In this document: one piece after another, positions 8,955 through 17,090 of the stretch
How positions within the stretch are numbered: position 1 is the stretch's first letter
Layout: each line of letters starts with the position of its first letter
Assembly (NCBI RefSeq): GCF_019024325.1
Contig: NZ_JAFNJS010000013.1
Span: 24,765-88,764, forward strand
Source of the DNA: Falsiroseomonas tokyonensis
GTDB lineage: Bacteria > Pseudomonadota > Alphaproteobacteria > Acetobacterales > Acetobacteraceae
Direction: 5' to 3'
Length of the DNA stretch: 64,000 nucleotides
Program-made: the position numbers and the translations under genes
The notes under the pieces: model-generated
The model's input: the letters and a program-made list of their open reading frames with translations, nothing else
Databases searched by the model: none
Told to the model about the DNA's origin: nothing

Positions 8955-10564
8955 GCATGACCGGAATTACTCGTCGCGCCCTTCTCGGGGCCCCGACCCT
9001 GCTGGCGATGCCGGCCATCGCCCAAGGCGACGATCGGCCCACGCTGACCATCGCCGTGCAGAAGCTGTCGAACTCGAACACCTTTGAGCCGCCGCGCGAA
9101 CAATCCAATGTCGGCTTCCGCATCCACGGCCTCTATGCGGAACAGCTGGTCGGCACCAACTGGCTCGGCAACGCGGAACTGGTTCCGGGGCTCGCCACGG
9201 CATGGCGCCGCCCGGATGCCGCCACGCTGGAGCTTACGCTGCGGCAGGGCGTGCGCTTCCATGACGGGCGGGAGATGACGGCGGAAGATGTCGCCTTCTC
9301 CTTCGGCGAGCGCCTGTTCGGAACACAGGGCGCGACGGGCGCGGGGCGATCCGGCGTGCTGGCAGGCACTGCGACGAAGGAGCCGCCGGCCGAGGTCGTG
9401 GCCGTCAGCCGCCGCACCTATCCGGGCCTGGAGCGGATCGAGATCACGGGGCGCAACACGCTGCGCTTCATCAACCGCACGCCGGATGTGACGCTGGAAG
9501 GCCGCCTGGCGCAGAGCGTCGGCGCCATCCTCTCCAGCCAGGCTTTCGCCGCGGCGCCGAGCTGGCTGGAATGGGGCCGCGCACCCGTCGGCACGGGCCC
9601 CTATCGCATCGCGGATTTCCGCCCCGACACCTTCCTCGTCATGGAAGCGCATGACAGCTACTGGGGCGGTCGGCCGCCGGCGCGGCGCCTGCGCTTCGTC
9701 GAGGTGCCGGAAGTCTCCGGTCGTGTGAACGGCCTGTTCTCCGGCGAGTACGACTTTGCCTGCGACATTCCACCCGACCAGATCAGCGTCGTGGAACGCA
9801 ACAGCCGGTTCGAGGTCCTCGGCAGCCCCATCAACAACATCCGCAAGCTGGCCTTCGACAAGACCAACCCCGTGCTGGCCGATGCGCGCATCCGCCGTGC
9901 CATGACCCATGCCATCGACCGGCGCGTGCTGGTGGAGACGCTCTGGGCCGGGCGCACCGCGATTCCGCGCGGCATGCAGCTGGAAAGCTACGGCGCCATG
10001 TATCTGCAGGACTGGGAGAATCCGCGCTTCGACCCGACGGAGGCGCGCCGGCTGCTGCGGGAGGCGAACTACCAGGGCCAGCCGATCACCTATCGCCTGC
10101 TGAACAACTACTACACCAACCAGGTCGCCAGCGGGCAGATCGCCGTCGAGATGTGGCGCGCCGTGGGGCTGAACGTGCAGATCGAGATGCTGGAGAACTT
10201 CTCCCAGGTCACTGCCCGCACGCCGGGGCGCGGCATTCGCGACTGGTCCAACACCTCCATCTTCGGCGATCCCGTCGCCGGCATCCTGCGCAGCTTCGGC
10301 CCGCGCACCGAGGCCGAGCGCAATGGCGAATGGGCGAATGAGGAGTTCAACCGCGTCACCACCGCGCTGGAAGCCGAGACCGACCTCGAACGTCGGCGCG
10401 AGATGTTCCGCCGCCTGCTGACAATCGTGGAGCGTGAAGACCCGGGCTACATCGTGCTGCACCAGGCAGCCGCCTTCACGGCGAAGCGCAAGGACATCCA
10501 ATGGCGCGCCGCGAATGGCTGGGCGATGGTCTTTGGACCCGGCAATCTGCGTGTCGGCGCATGA
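8951..10564 (+). CDS. Peptide/opine-type ABC transporter substrate-binding protein, tandem copy 4
   Basis: 537-residue SBP_bac_5 family protein, the most divergent of the four: its tail reads MVFGPGNLRVGA instead of MDFRxxNWGA and the early block is FEPPREQSNVGF. Signal peptide MTGITRRALLGAPTLLAMPAIAQG, cleaved near residue 25. The start ATG 8951 overlaps the previous stop (ATGA); ATG 8957 is an alternative. Its own stop overlaps the start of the ATPase gene, which ties this set of binding proteins directly to the importer. Confidence 0.92.
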   Translation: MSMTGITRRALLGAPTLLAMPAIAQGDDRPTLTIAVQKLSNSNTFEPPREQSNVGFRIHGLYAEQLVGTNWLGNAELVPGLATAWRRPDAATLELTLRQGVRFHDGREMTAEDVAFSFGERLFGTQGATGAGRSGVLAGTATKEPPAEVVAVSRRTYPGLERIEITGRNTLRFINRTPDVTLEGRLAQSVGAILSSQAFAAAPSWLEWGRAPVGTGPYRIADFRPDTFLVMEAHDSYWGGRPPARRLRFVEVPEVSGRVNGLFSGEYDFACDIPPDQISVVERNSRFEVLGSPINNIRKLAFDKTNPVLADARIRRAMTHAIDRRVLVETLWAGRTAIPRGMQLESYGAMYLQDWENPRFDPTEARRLLREANYQGQPITYRLLNNYYTNQVASGQIAVEMWRAVGLNVQIEMLENFSQVTARTPGRGIRDWSNTSIFGDPVAGILRSFGPRTEAERNGEWANEEFNRVTTALEAETDLERRREMFRRLLTIVEREDPGYIVLHQAAAFTAKRKDIQWRAANGWAMVFGPGNLRVGA

Positions 10565-11544
10565 GCGCGCCGCTCGTCGCCATCAAGGGCCTGCGCGTCA
10601 GCTTCGATGGGCAGGCCGCGCTGCGCGGCATCGACCTGGATGTCGCGCCCGGTGAATCCGTCGGCCTTGTCGGTGAATCCGGCTGTGGCAAGTCCGTCAC
10701 CTGGCTGGCCGCGCTGGGCCTGCTGCCCGGCCGCGCCAGCATTTCCGGCAGCGTGAAACTGGATGGGCAGGAGTTGTTGCCAGCGCGGCCGCAGGTGCTG
10801 GACCGCGTGCGCGGTGGCCGCATCGCCATGATCTTCCAGGACCCCGCCAGCAGCCTCAACCCGGTGCATCGCATCGGCAAGCAGATCACGGAGGCGCTGC
10901 GCCTGCATCGCGGCATGGATGGCCCGCAGGCGCGTGCCGAGGCCAAACGCCTGCTGGACCAGGTCGGCATCCCCGACGCCGCGCGTCGTCTGGATGCCTG
11001 GCCGCACGAGCTTTCGGGCGGGCAGAACCAGCGCGTGATGATCGCCATCGCGCTGGCCGGCCGCCCCGAATTGCTGGTGGCGGATGAGCCGACCACGGCG
11101 CTCGATGTCACCATCCAGGCGCAGATCCTGGCCTTGCTGCAGGACCTGCGGAAGGAGACCGGCATGGCGCTGGTGTTGATCTCGCACGATCTCGGCGTGG
11201 TCGCCGATAGCTGCGAGCGCGTCTGCGTCATGTATGCCGGGCGCATCGTCGAACAGGTGCCCACTGCGCGGCTGTTCGAGGCGCCGGCGCATCCCTATAC
11301 GCGCGGCCTGCTCGGCGCGCTGCCGCCGCTGCATGGGCCGCGCCGCCCGCTTTCCGCCATCCCCGGCAGCGTGCCGGAACCCTGGGCCATGCCGCCCGGC
11401 TGCGCCTTCGCGCCGCGCTGCGCCATGCATGTCTCGGCCTGCGACGCGGCGGTGCCGGAGCCGGTGGGCCTGGCGCGCAACCATCGCGCCGCCTGCATCC
11501 GTGCCACCCTTCCCGCCCCGCATCCGGAGAACGCCTACGCATGA
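10561..11544 (+). CDS. Oligopeptide/dipeptide-type ABC transporter ATP-binding protein (DppD/OppD family)
   Basis: 327-residue ATPase. Walker A GESGCGKS at residues 38-45, signature LSGGQNQRVMIA, Walker B LLVADEPTTALD, H-loop SHDLGV, and the C-terminal oligopeptide-transporter extension with clustered cysteines (CAFAPRCAMHVSAC), which in relatives can hold an iron-sulfur cluster. The frame is open back to 10501, but ATG 10561 overlaps the preceding stop as ATGA and precedes the family-typical first strand. Works with the DppF-type partner immediately downstream (4-base overlap). Confidence 0.93.
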   Translation: MSAPLVAIKGLRVSFDGQAALRGIDLDVAPGESVGLVGESGCGKSVTWLAALGLLPGRASISGSVKLDGQELLPARPQVLDRVRGGRIAMIFQDPASSLNPVHRIGKQITEALRLHRGMDGPQARAEAKRLLDQVGIPDAARRLDAWPHELSGGQNQRVMIAIALAGRPELLVADEPTTALDVTIQAQILALLQDLRKETGMALVLISHDLGVVADSCERVCVMYAGRIVEQVPTARLFEAPAHPYTRGLLGALPPLHGPRRPLSAIPGSVPEPWAMPPGCAFAPRCAMHVSACDAAVPEPVGLARNHRAACIRATLPAPHPENAYA

Positions 11545-12545
11545 GGAAGGATGGGGAACTGCTGGTCGCGCAGGGCATCACGCGGCGCTACGCGATGCGG
11601 CGGGGCGTGCTGGGCAGGTCGGTCGAGGTGCGCGCCGTCGATGGCGTTTCGCTGACGCTGGAACGGGGCCGCACGCTGGGTCTCGTCGGCGAATCCGGCT
11701 GCGGCAAATCCACCACCGGGCGCCTGGTGCTGGGGCTGGAACGGCCGGATGACGGCAGCGTGGCCTTCGAGGGCCGCCCCATGCCGACGCCGAACACGCC
11801 AGAATGGCGCAAGCTGCGCGCGCGCATGCAGATGGTCTTCCAGGACCCGCTCGGCGCGCTGGATCGCCGCCTGCCGATCGGCGCGCAGGTGGCGGAGCCG
11901 CTGGAGATCCACAACGTGGGAACGCCGGCCGAACGCGCCACGCGCGTCGCCGAACTGCTGCGCGGCGTCGGGCTGCGCCCCGACCAGGCCGCGCGCTATC
12001 CGCACGAACTCTCGGGTGGCCAACGCCAGCGCGCCGTGCTGGCTCGCGCGCTGGCCACCGATCCTTCCCTGCTGGTCTGCGATGAGCCGATCAGCGCGCT
12101 GGATGTCTCGATCCAGGCGCAGGTGATGAACCTGCTGGTGGAGCTGCAATCCCGCCTCGGCCTCGGCATCCTGTTCATCAGCCACGACCTGCGGGCCGTG
12201 CGGCAGGTCAGCCACCGCGTCGCCGTGATGTATCTCGGCCGCATCGTTGAGGAGGGCGAGCCGGACGAGGTGCTGCACGACCCGGCGCATCCCTACGCGC
12301 AGGCCCTCGTCTCCGCGATCCCGCATCCCGGCAAGATCGGCCGCGGCATCGTGCTGCAGGGCGATCCGCCGAACCCCGCAGACCGCCCCTCCGGCTGCGC
12401 CTTCCATCCGCGCTGCGCCGTCGCCTCCGCGCTGTGTGCGCGCGAAACGCCCGTGCTGAAGCCACGCCCCGGCGACGGCCGCCGCGTCGCCTGCCATGTG
12501 GCCCAGGGCGAGATCGCGCCCGGCACTCTGCAGAAGGCCGCCTGA
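11541..12545 (+). CDS. Oligopeptide/dipeptide-type ABC transporter ATP-binding protein (DppF/OppF family)
   Basis: 334-residue ATPase with Walker A GESGCGKS at residues 50-57, signature LSGGQRQRAVLA, Walker B LLVCDEPISALDVS, and the C-terminal cysteine-containing extension (CAFHPRCAVASALC). Its ATG overlaps the upstream ATPase stop. The gene order here is ATPase-ATPase-permease-permease, the reverse of the common dppABCDF order, but the set is complete. Confidence 0.93.
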   Translation: MRKDGELLVAQGITRRYAMRRGVLGRSVEVRAVDGVSLTLERGRTLGLVGESGCGKSTTGRLVLGLERPDDGSVAFEGRPMPTPNTPEWRKLRARMQMVFQDPLGALDRRLPIGAQVAEPLEIHNVGTPAERATRVAELLRGVGLRPDQAARYPHELSGGQRQRAVLARALATDPSLLVCDEPISALDVSIQAQVMNLLVELQSRLGLGILFISHDLRAVRQVSHRVAVMYLGRIVEEGEPDEVLHDPAHPYAQALVSAIPHPGKIGRGIVLQGDPPNPADRPSGCAFHPRCAVASALCARETPVLKPRPGDGRRVACHVAQGEIAPGTLQKAA

Positions 12546-12546
12546 C

Positions 12547-13482
12547 ATGATGCGATTCCTCGCCAGCCGCCTGCTGCGTGCCGCCATCACCATCATCATG
12601 GTGGTGACCTTCGCCTTCGTCGTGCTGCGCCTGTCCGGCGACCCCGCGCAGATCATCATGGGCGCCGATGCGCCGCCCGAGGCCGTCGACGCCTTCCGCA
12701 CCGCATGGGGCCTCGATCAGCCGGTCTGGCTGCAATACTTCCACTACTTCGGCGCCATCTTCCAGGGCGACCTCGGGCGGTCCATGCGCGACGGGCGCGA
12801 CGCCATCGTGCTGGTGACGGAGCGCATTCCCGCCACGCTGGCGCTGACCATCCCGGCGCTGATCATCAAGCTCGGCCTCGGCATTCCCGCTGGCATCACC
12901 GCAGCTCTGCACCGCAATTCCTTCATCGACCGCGCCGTGATGCTGCTGGCCGTCGCGGGCTTCACTGTGCCCTCCTTCGTGCTGGGCCTGCTGCTGGTGC
13001 TGGTCTTTGCCGTGCAGCTCGGATGGCTGCCTTCCGGCGGTCAGGAAAGCTGGCGCCACGCCATCCTGCCCATCATTACCATGGGCGTCGGCGGCGCCGC
13101 CGTCCTCGCCCGCTTCACCCGCTCCGCCATGCTCGAAGTGCTGGGCCAGCCCTATATCCGCACCGCCTCCGCCAAGGGCGTGCCGTGGCACGCCGTGGTC
13201 TGGGGGCACGCGCTGCCGAACGCCGCCATCCCCACCGTCACCATCGTGGGCTTCATGGTCGGCAGCCTGATCGCCGGCGCCGTCGTCGTCGAAAGCGTCT
13301 TCTCCTGGCCCGGCGTCGGCCGCCTGCTCGTCGTCGCGGTCGCCAATCGGGACCTCGCCGTCGTGCAATGCATCCTGCTGCTGGTCGCGGCCACCATGGT
13401 CACCGCCAACCTGGTGGTGGATCTGCTCTACGGCCTGCTGGACCCGCGGCTTCGCAACCAACCCAAGCGCGCGGCGGCCTGA
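12547..13482 (+). CDS. Dipeptide-type ABC transporter permease (DppB/OppB family)
   Basis: 311-residue inner-membrane protein starting MRFLASRLLRAAITIIMVVTF, the typical first transmembrane helix of DppB-type permeases. The EAA loop is visible near residues 200-230 (YIRTASAKGVPWHAVVWGHALPNA), and the C-terminus ends with the family-like DLLYGLLDPRLR. ATG 12547 lies 1 base after the upstream stop, with a second ATG at 12550. A longer frame from 12496 lies inside the ATPase gene and is not used. Confidence 0.93.
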   Translation: MMRFLASRLLRAAITIIMVVTFAFVVLRLSGDPAQIIMGADAPPEAVDAFRTAWGLDQPVWLQYFHYFGAIFQGDLGRSMRDGRDAIVLVTERIPATLALTIPALIIKLGLGIPAGITAALHRNSFIDRAVMLLAVAGFTVPSFVLGLLLVLVFAVQLGWLPSGGQESWRHAILPIITMGVGGAAVLARFTRSAMLEVLGQPYIRTASAKGVPWHAVVWGHALPNAAIPTVTIVGFMVGSLIAGAVVVESVFSWPGVGRLLVVAVANRDLAVVQCILLLVAATMVTANLVVDLLYGLLDPRLRNQPKRAAA

Positions 13483-13485
13483 ACC

Positions 13486-14364
13486 ATGTCCGACATCACC
13501 GCCCCCCTCACTTTGTCCACCACCGCGCCCCGCAAGGCGCGGCCTCTGCCGCCGCCGATGGTGATCTTCGGCCTGCTCTGGCTGAGCCTGATGCTGGCCA
13601 CCGCGCTGCTGGCCGATGTCATCAGCCCCTACGCCTACACAGCCCTCGACCTGCGCAACCGCCTCTCGCCCCCCATCGGCATGGGCGGCACCTGGCTGCA
13701 TCCGCTGGGCACCGACGAGCTCGGCCGCGACGTGCTGGCGCGGCTGATCTACTCGATCCGCATGAGCCTGCTCATCGCCTTCGGCGCCACCCTCATCGGC
13801 GCCGTCATCGGCACCACGCTGGGCTTCCTCGCCGCCCACTTCCGCGGCTTCGTCGAACAGGTCGTCCTGGCCCTCGTCGACTTCTCCGCCAGCCTGCCCT
13901 TCCTGATCCTGGCGCTGTCGGTCCTCGCCTTCTTCGGCAACTCCATGGTGCTGTTCATCTGCCTGCTCGGCTTCCACGCCTGGGAACGCTACGCCCGCAT
14001 CGCCCGGGGCCTCGCCATCTCCGCCAGCGGGCAGGGCTACGCCGCCGCCGTGCGCCAGCTCGGCGCCTCCCCCTGGCGGATCTACGGCCGCCACGTGCTG
14101 CCGAACATCGCCTCCACCCTCATCGTCTCGATGACCCTGGCCTTCCCGGAAATCATCCTGCTGGAATCCGGCCTCTCCTTCCTCGGCCTCGGCGTGCAAC
14201 CACCCGCCACCTCGCTCGGCTCCATGGTCGGCTACGGCCGCGAATACCTGACCCGCGCCCCCTGGATCCTCCTCGCCCCAGCCTTCACCATCATCCTCAC
14301 CACCCTCTCCGTCTCCCTCCTCGGCGACTGGCTCCGCGACCGGCTGGACCCGACCCTGCGGTGA
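13486..14364 (+). CDS. Dipeptide-type ABC transporter permease (DppC/OppC family)
   Basis: 292-residue partner permease. It has the DppC-type opening with an N-terminal helix, the segment HPLGTDELGRDVLARLIYS near residues 70-90, the EAA loop (YAAAVRQLGASPWRIYGRHVLPN) and LLESGLSFLGLGVQPPATSLGSM. It starts 3 bases after the DppB-type gene and is the last gene of the run; 273 bases rich in hairpins follow before the next gene. Confidence 0.93.
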   Translation: MSDITAPLTLSTTAPRKARPLPPPMVIFGLLWLSLMLATALLADVISPYAYTALDLRNRLSPPIGMGGTWLHPLGTDELGRDVLARLIYSIRMSLLIAFGATLIGAVIGTTLGFLAAHFRGFVEQVVLALVDFSASLPFLILALSVLAFFGNSMVLFICLLGFHAWERYARIARGLAISASGQGYAAAVRQLGASPWRIYGRHVLPNIASTLIVSMTLAFPEIILLESGLSFLGLGVQPPATSLGSMVGYGREYLTRAPWILLAPAFTIILTTLSVSLLGDWLRDRLDPTLR

Positions 14365-14413
14365 GGTTGGGTTGCGCGGGTGATTGCAGGGGGCGCTGCC
14401 CCCTGCACCCCCG

Positions 14414-14591
14414 CCAAAGGGACAGTGGTCCCTTTGGAATCCCGTTAAGGGGCAGGATGGAGGAGGGGCAAGACGGGACCGCCTGATCCGCGGTTGCTTC
14501 AGCCCCTCCTCCATCCTGCCCCTCATCCCCGGGTTCGAAGGGGCCAATGCCCCTTCGCGGGAGGGTGCAGGGAGGGCAGAGCCCTCCCTGC
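14414..14591 (+). repeat. Cluster of four perfect inverted repeats between the dpp-type operon and the phosphodiesterase gene
   Basis: The 273-base gap (14365-14637) holds four perfect stem-loops: CCAAAGGGAC at 14414-14423 with its complement at 14428-14437 (loop 4); a 22-base arm at 14448-14469 with its complement at 14502-14523; CGAAGGGGC at 14536-14544 with 14549-14557 (loop 4); and GCAGGGAGGGC at 14567-14577 with 14581-14591 (loop 3). They resemble dispersed palindromic (REP-like) intergenic elements and would also stop transcription after the dppC-type gene. Whether they occur elsewhere in the genome cannot be seen here. Confidence 0.8.
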
Positions 14592-14637
14592 GAACCACCC
14601 GTGCAAAACCTCCCTCAACCTCAGGAGTCAGAAGTCC

Positions 14638-16062
14638 ATGCCCCGTTACGTGCTGGTCGCCTTGGATGGGTTGCGGCCGGACATGGTGTCGGTCGAGGCG
14701 ACGCCGAATCTGGCGGCCCTGGTGGCTGCGGGGACGCGGCTTGCGAATGCGCGGAGTGTGTTCCCGAGTGAGACGCGCGTGGCGACGCCGTCCTTGATCA
14801 CGGGCTGCCGGCCGGGTGGGCATGGCATGGTGGCGAATACGCTGTTCGATGCGGCGGTGGCGTCGGATCGCTTGTTGCGCACGAAGCTTGTGGCGGATGT
14901 GCTGGCCATGGCGCAGGGGCGGGAGAGTCCTCTGGAGCGTCCGAGCCTGGGCGAGCGCCTGGCCGAGGCCGGGCGCAGTTTTGCGCTGGTGAGCGCCGGC
15001 ACGGCGGGCGCGGCACGGCTGCTGCATCCGGCGGCGGAGCGGCTGGGCGGCTTTCGCTGGAATGTCGAGGATAGCGAGGGCGCGACGGCGGCGGAGGTGC
15101 GCGCGGCCCTGGGCGAGACGCCGCCGCATGCCGTGCCCAATCTCGGCCGGGTGGCGCATGCCGGGCGGGTGCTGCTGGAGCATGTGCTGCCGAAGCTGCG
15201 GCCGGATGTCGCGCTGCTGTGGTTGTCGGAGCCGGATATCGCCTTCCATTGGGGCGGGCTGCTCTCGGCCGAGGCGCGGGAAGGGTTGCGGGCGGCGGAT
15301 GCGGTGCTGGGCCGGATCGTGGCCTGGCGGGATGCGCAGCCGGATGCGGCGGAGATCGGCCTGATCGTGCTGTCCGACCATGGGCATGTGACGGGGCGCG
15401 GCAAGATTTCGCTGGCGGCGGAGTTGCGGCGCGCGGGTTTTCGCGCCGGCACCGGCATGGCGGCGGATGTGGATGTGGTGGTGGCGCCCGCCGCCGCGCC
15501 CGGGCTGTGGTTCCGCGACCCGGCGCTGGCGCCGCAGGTGGCGGAGTTCCTGGCAACCCAGGCCTGGGCCGGGCCGCTGCTGGCGCGCGATCCGGCCATC
15601 CTGCCCGCCGGCCAGGCGATGGCGCTGTCGGTGCTCGCCAGCGGGCATCGCCGCAGCGCCGATCTGGTGGCGACCTTCGCCGGCAGTGCGGAGGCGGATG
15701 AATGGGGCCTGGCCGGCCATGCGCCCTTCGATGCGCCGGATGTGCCGGAGGGTGGCGGCATGCATGGCGGGCTGCATCGGGCGGAGCTGGCGACGGTGCT
15801 GGTGATGCAGGGCGGCCCCTTCCGCCGCGGCGCCGTGGCGCAGGCGCCGGCGGACCTGACCGATATCGCGCCCACCGTGCTCCACCTGCTGGGCCTGGGC
15901 ACGGAGGGCTGCGAGGGCCGCCCGCTGGCCGCCGCCTGGGACGCGGCACGCGACACCGCGCCGATCCATGAACTGGTGGAGATGCCGCGCGGCTTCGTGC
16001 TGGAGGCGTTGCGGGCGGAGCCGGGCGGCCGGCTCTACCCGACGGGAATGGTGCGCGCCTAA
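14638..16062 (+). CDS. Type I phosphodiesterase / nucleotide pyrophosphatase family hydrolase
   Basis: 474-residue member of the alkaline phosphatase superfamily. Metal-binding motifs visible: Asp10 in VALDGLRPDM, SEPDIAFHWGG near residue 200, LSDHGH near residue 245, and a C-terminal HGG (GGMHGGLHRAE). The nucleophile should lie in the segment SVFPSETRVATPS (residues 40-52), probably a Thr. No signal peptide, so cytoplasmic. An AGGAG site lies 10 bases before ATG 14638; the in-frame extension to 14494 runs through the hairpin cluster and is rejected. It follows the phosphonate/peptide-type uptake genes, suggesting that it hydrolyses an imported phosphoester. It ends convergently, overlapping the next gene's stop. 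Confidence 0.85.
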   Translation: MPRYVLVALDGLRPDMVSVEATPNLAALVAAGTRLANARSVFPSETRVATPSLITGCRPGGHGMVANTLFDAAVASDRLLRTKLVADVLAMAQGRESPLERPSLGERLAEAGRSFALVSAGTAGAARLLHPAAERLGGFRWNVEDSEGATAAEVRAALGETPPHAVPNLGRVAHAGRVLLEHVLPKLRPDVALLWLSEPDIAFHWGGLLSAEAREGLRAADAVLGRIVAWRDAQPDAAEIGLIVLSDHGHVTGRGKISLAAELRRAGFRAGTGMAADVDVVVAPAAAPGLWFRDPALAPQVAEFLATQAWAGPLLARDPAILPAGQAMALSVLASGHRRSADLVATFAGSAEADEWGLAGHAPFDAPDVPEGGGMHGGLHRAELATVLVMQGGPFRRGAVAQAPADLTDIAPTVLHLLGLGTEGCEGRPLAAAWDAARDTAPIHELVEMPRGFVLEALRAEPGGRLYPTGMVRA

Positions 16063-17090
16063 CGAATGGGCGGCGCGTACATCAGCCCGCCGCGCGTCCA
16101 CAGGTCGTTCACGCCGCGGGCCAGGCCCACCGGGGTGTTGCGGCCCAGGTGGCGCTCGAAGATCTCGCCGTAATTTCCCACCGCCTTGAGGGCGTTATAG
16201 GCCCAGCGGCGATCCAGGCCCATGAAGGGGCCGTGGTCGCCGGAGACGCCGAGCAGGCGGCGGATTTCCGGCCGCGGGCTGGAAAGCATCTCCTCGACAT
16301 TGGCCTGGGTCACGCCCAGCTCCTCCGCCTCGATCAGCGCGAAGATGGTCCAGCGCACGATGTCGAACCACTGGTCGTCGCCATGCCGCACCGCCACCGC
16401 CAGCGGCTCCTTCGAGATGATGTCCGGCAGCACCACATGCTCGGACGGATTCTGCAGGGCAGATCGGATGCCGGCGAGCTGGGAGGCATCGGTGGTGAAG
16501 ACATCGCAGCGGCCGGACTGGTAGGCGATGCGCGTCTCGTCATTCTGCTCGAAGACCACCGGTCGGATATTCAGGCGGTTGCTGCGTGCCCAGTCGGCCA
16601 GGTTCAGCTCGTTGGTGGTGCCGGAGGTGACGCAGAAGGTGGCGCCATCCAGCTGCGTCGCGCGGGTCACGCCCAGGCTGGTGCGCAGCAGGAAGCCCTG
16701 GCCGTCGTAGAAGTTCACCGCGGTGAAGTTCAGCCCGTTCGCCGTGTCGCGCGACTGGGTCCAGGTGGTGGTGCGCGGCAGCACGTCGATCTGGCCGGAT
16801 TGCAGCGCCGGCAGCCTGGCGGCGGAGGTGACAACGACAAAGCGCGCGCGGGCCGCATCGCCGAAGACGGCGGCGGCGATGGCGCGGCAGGTATCGCCGT
16901 CGAGCCCGCTGTAGACGCCGCGGCTGTCCATCACGCCGAAGCCGGGCGCGCCGGGATGCGCGCCACAATCCAGCGCCCCCTTGGCGCGCACCGCGGTCAG
17001 CGTCGGCCCGGGTGACGCCATGGTCTGCGCCAGCGCGGGCAGCGCGAGCGACAGCAGCAGCCCCGCCGTGGCCAGTGTCCTGGTGATCAT
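16059..17090 (-). CDS. Amino-acid-type ABC transporter substrate-binding protein (AapJ/BztA-like)
   Basis: 343-residue periplasmic protein with a clear signal peptide (MITRTLATAGLLLSLALPALAQ). The segment RAKGALDCGAHPGAPGFGVMD and the later blocks DVLPRTTTWTQSRD, YDGQGFLL and NYGEIFERHLG are typical of the general L-amino-acid binding proteins AapJ/BztA. No AapQMP permease genes accompany it. Instead its start overlaps by 4 bases the end of a fused TRAP permease on the same strand. Its stop overlaps the stop of the convergent phosphodiesterase gene. Either an orphan SBP serving a distant ABC importer or part of an unusual mixed transport unit. Confidence 0.88.
   Translation of the reverse strand: MITRTLATAGLLLSLALPALAQTMASPGPTLTAVRAKGALDCGAHPGAPGFGVMDSRGVYSGLDGDTCRAIAAAVFGDAARARFVVVTSAARLPALQSGQIDVLPRTTTWTQSRDTANGLNFTAVNFYDGQGFLLRTSLGVTRATQLDGATFCVTSGTTNELNLADWARSNRLNIRPVVFEQNDETRIAYQSGRCDVFTTDASQLAGIRSALQNPSEHVVLPDIISKEPLAVAVRHGDDQWFDIVRWTIFALIEAEELGVTQANVEEMLSSPRPEIRRLLGVSGDHGPFMGLDRRWAYNALKAVGNYGEIFERHLGRNTPVGLARGVNDLWTRGGLMYAPPIR

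Noticed and set aside
12208..16101. A minus-strand open frame of about 1,297 codons across the dpp-type genes and the phosphodiesterase
   Set aside because: It mirrors the coding strand in GC-rich DNA, is low-complexity (Gly, Asp, Gln, His-rich) and has no domain. The plus-strand genes explain the stretch.
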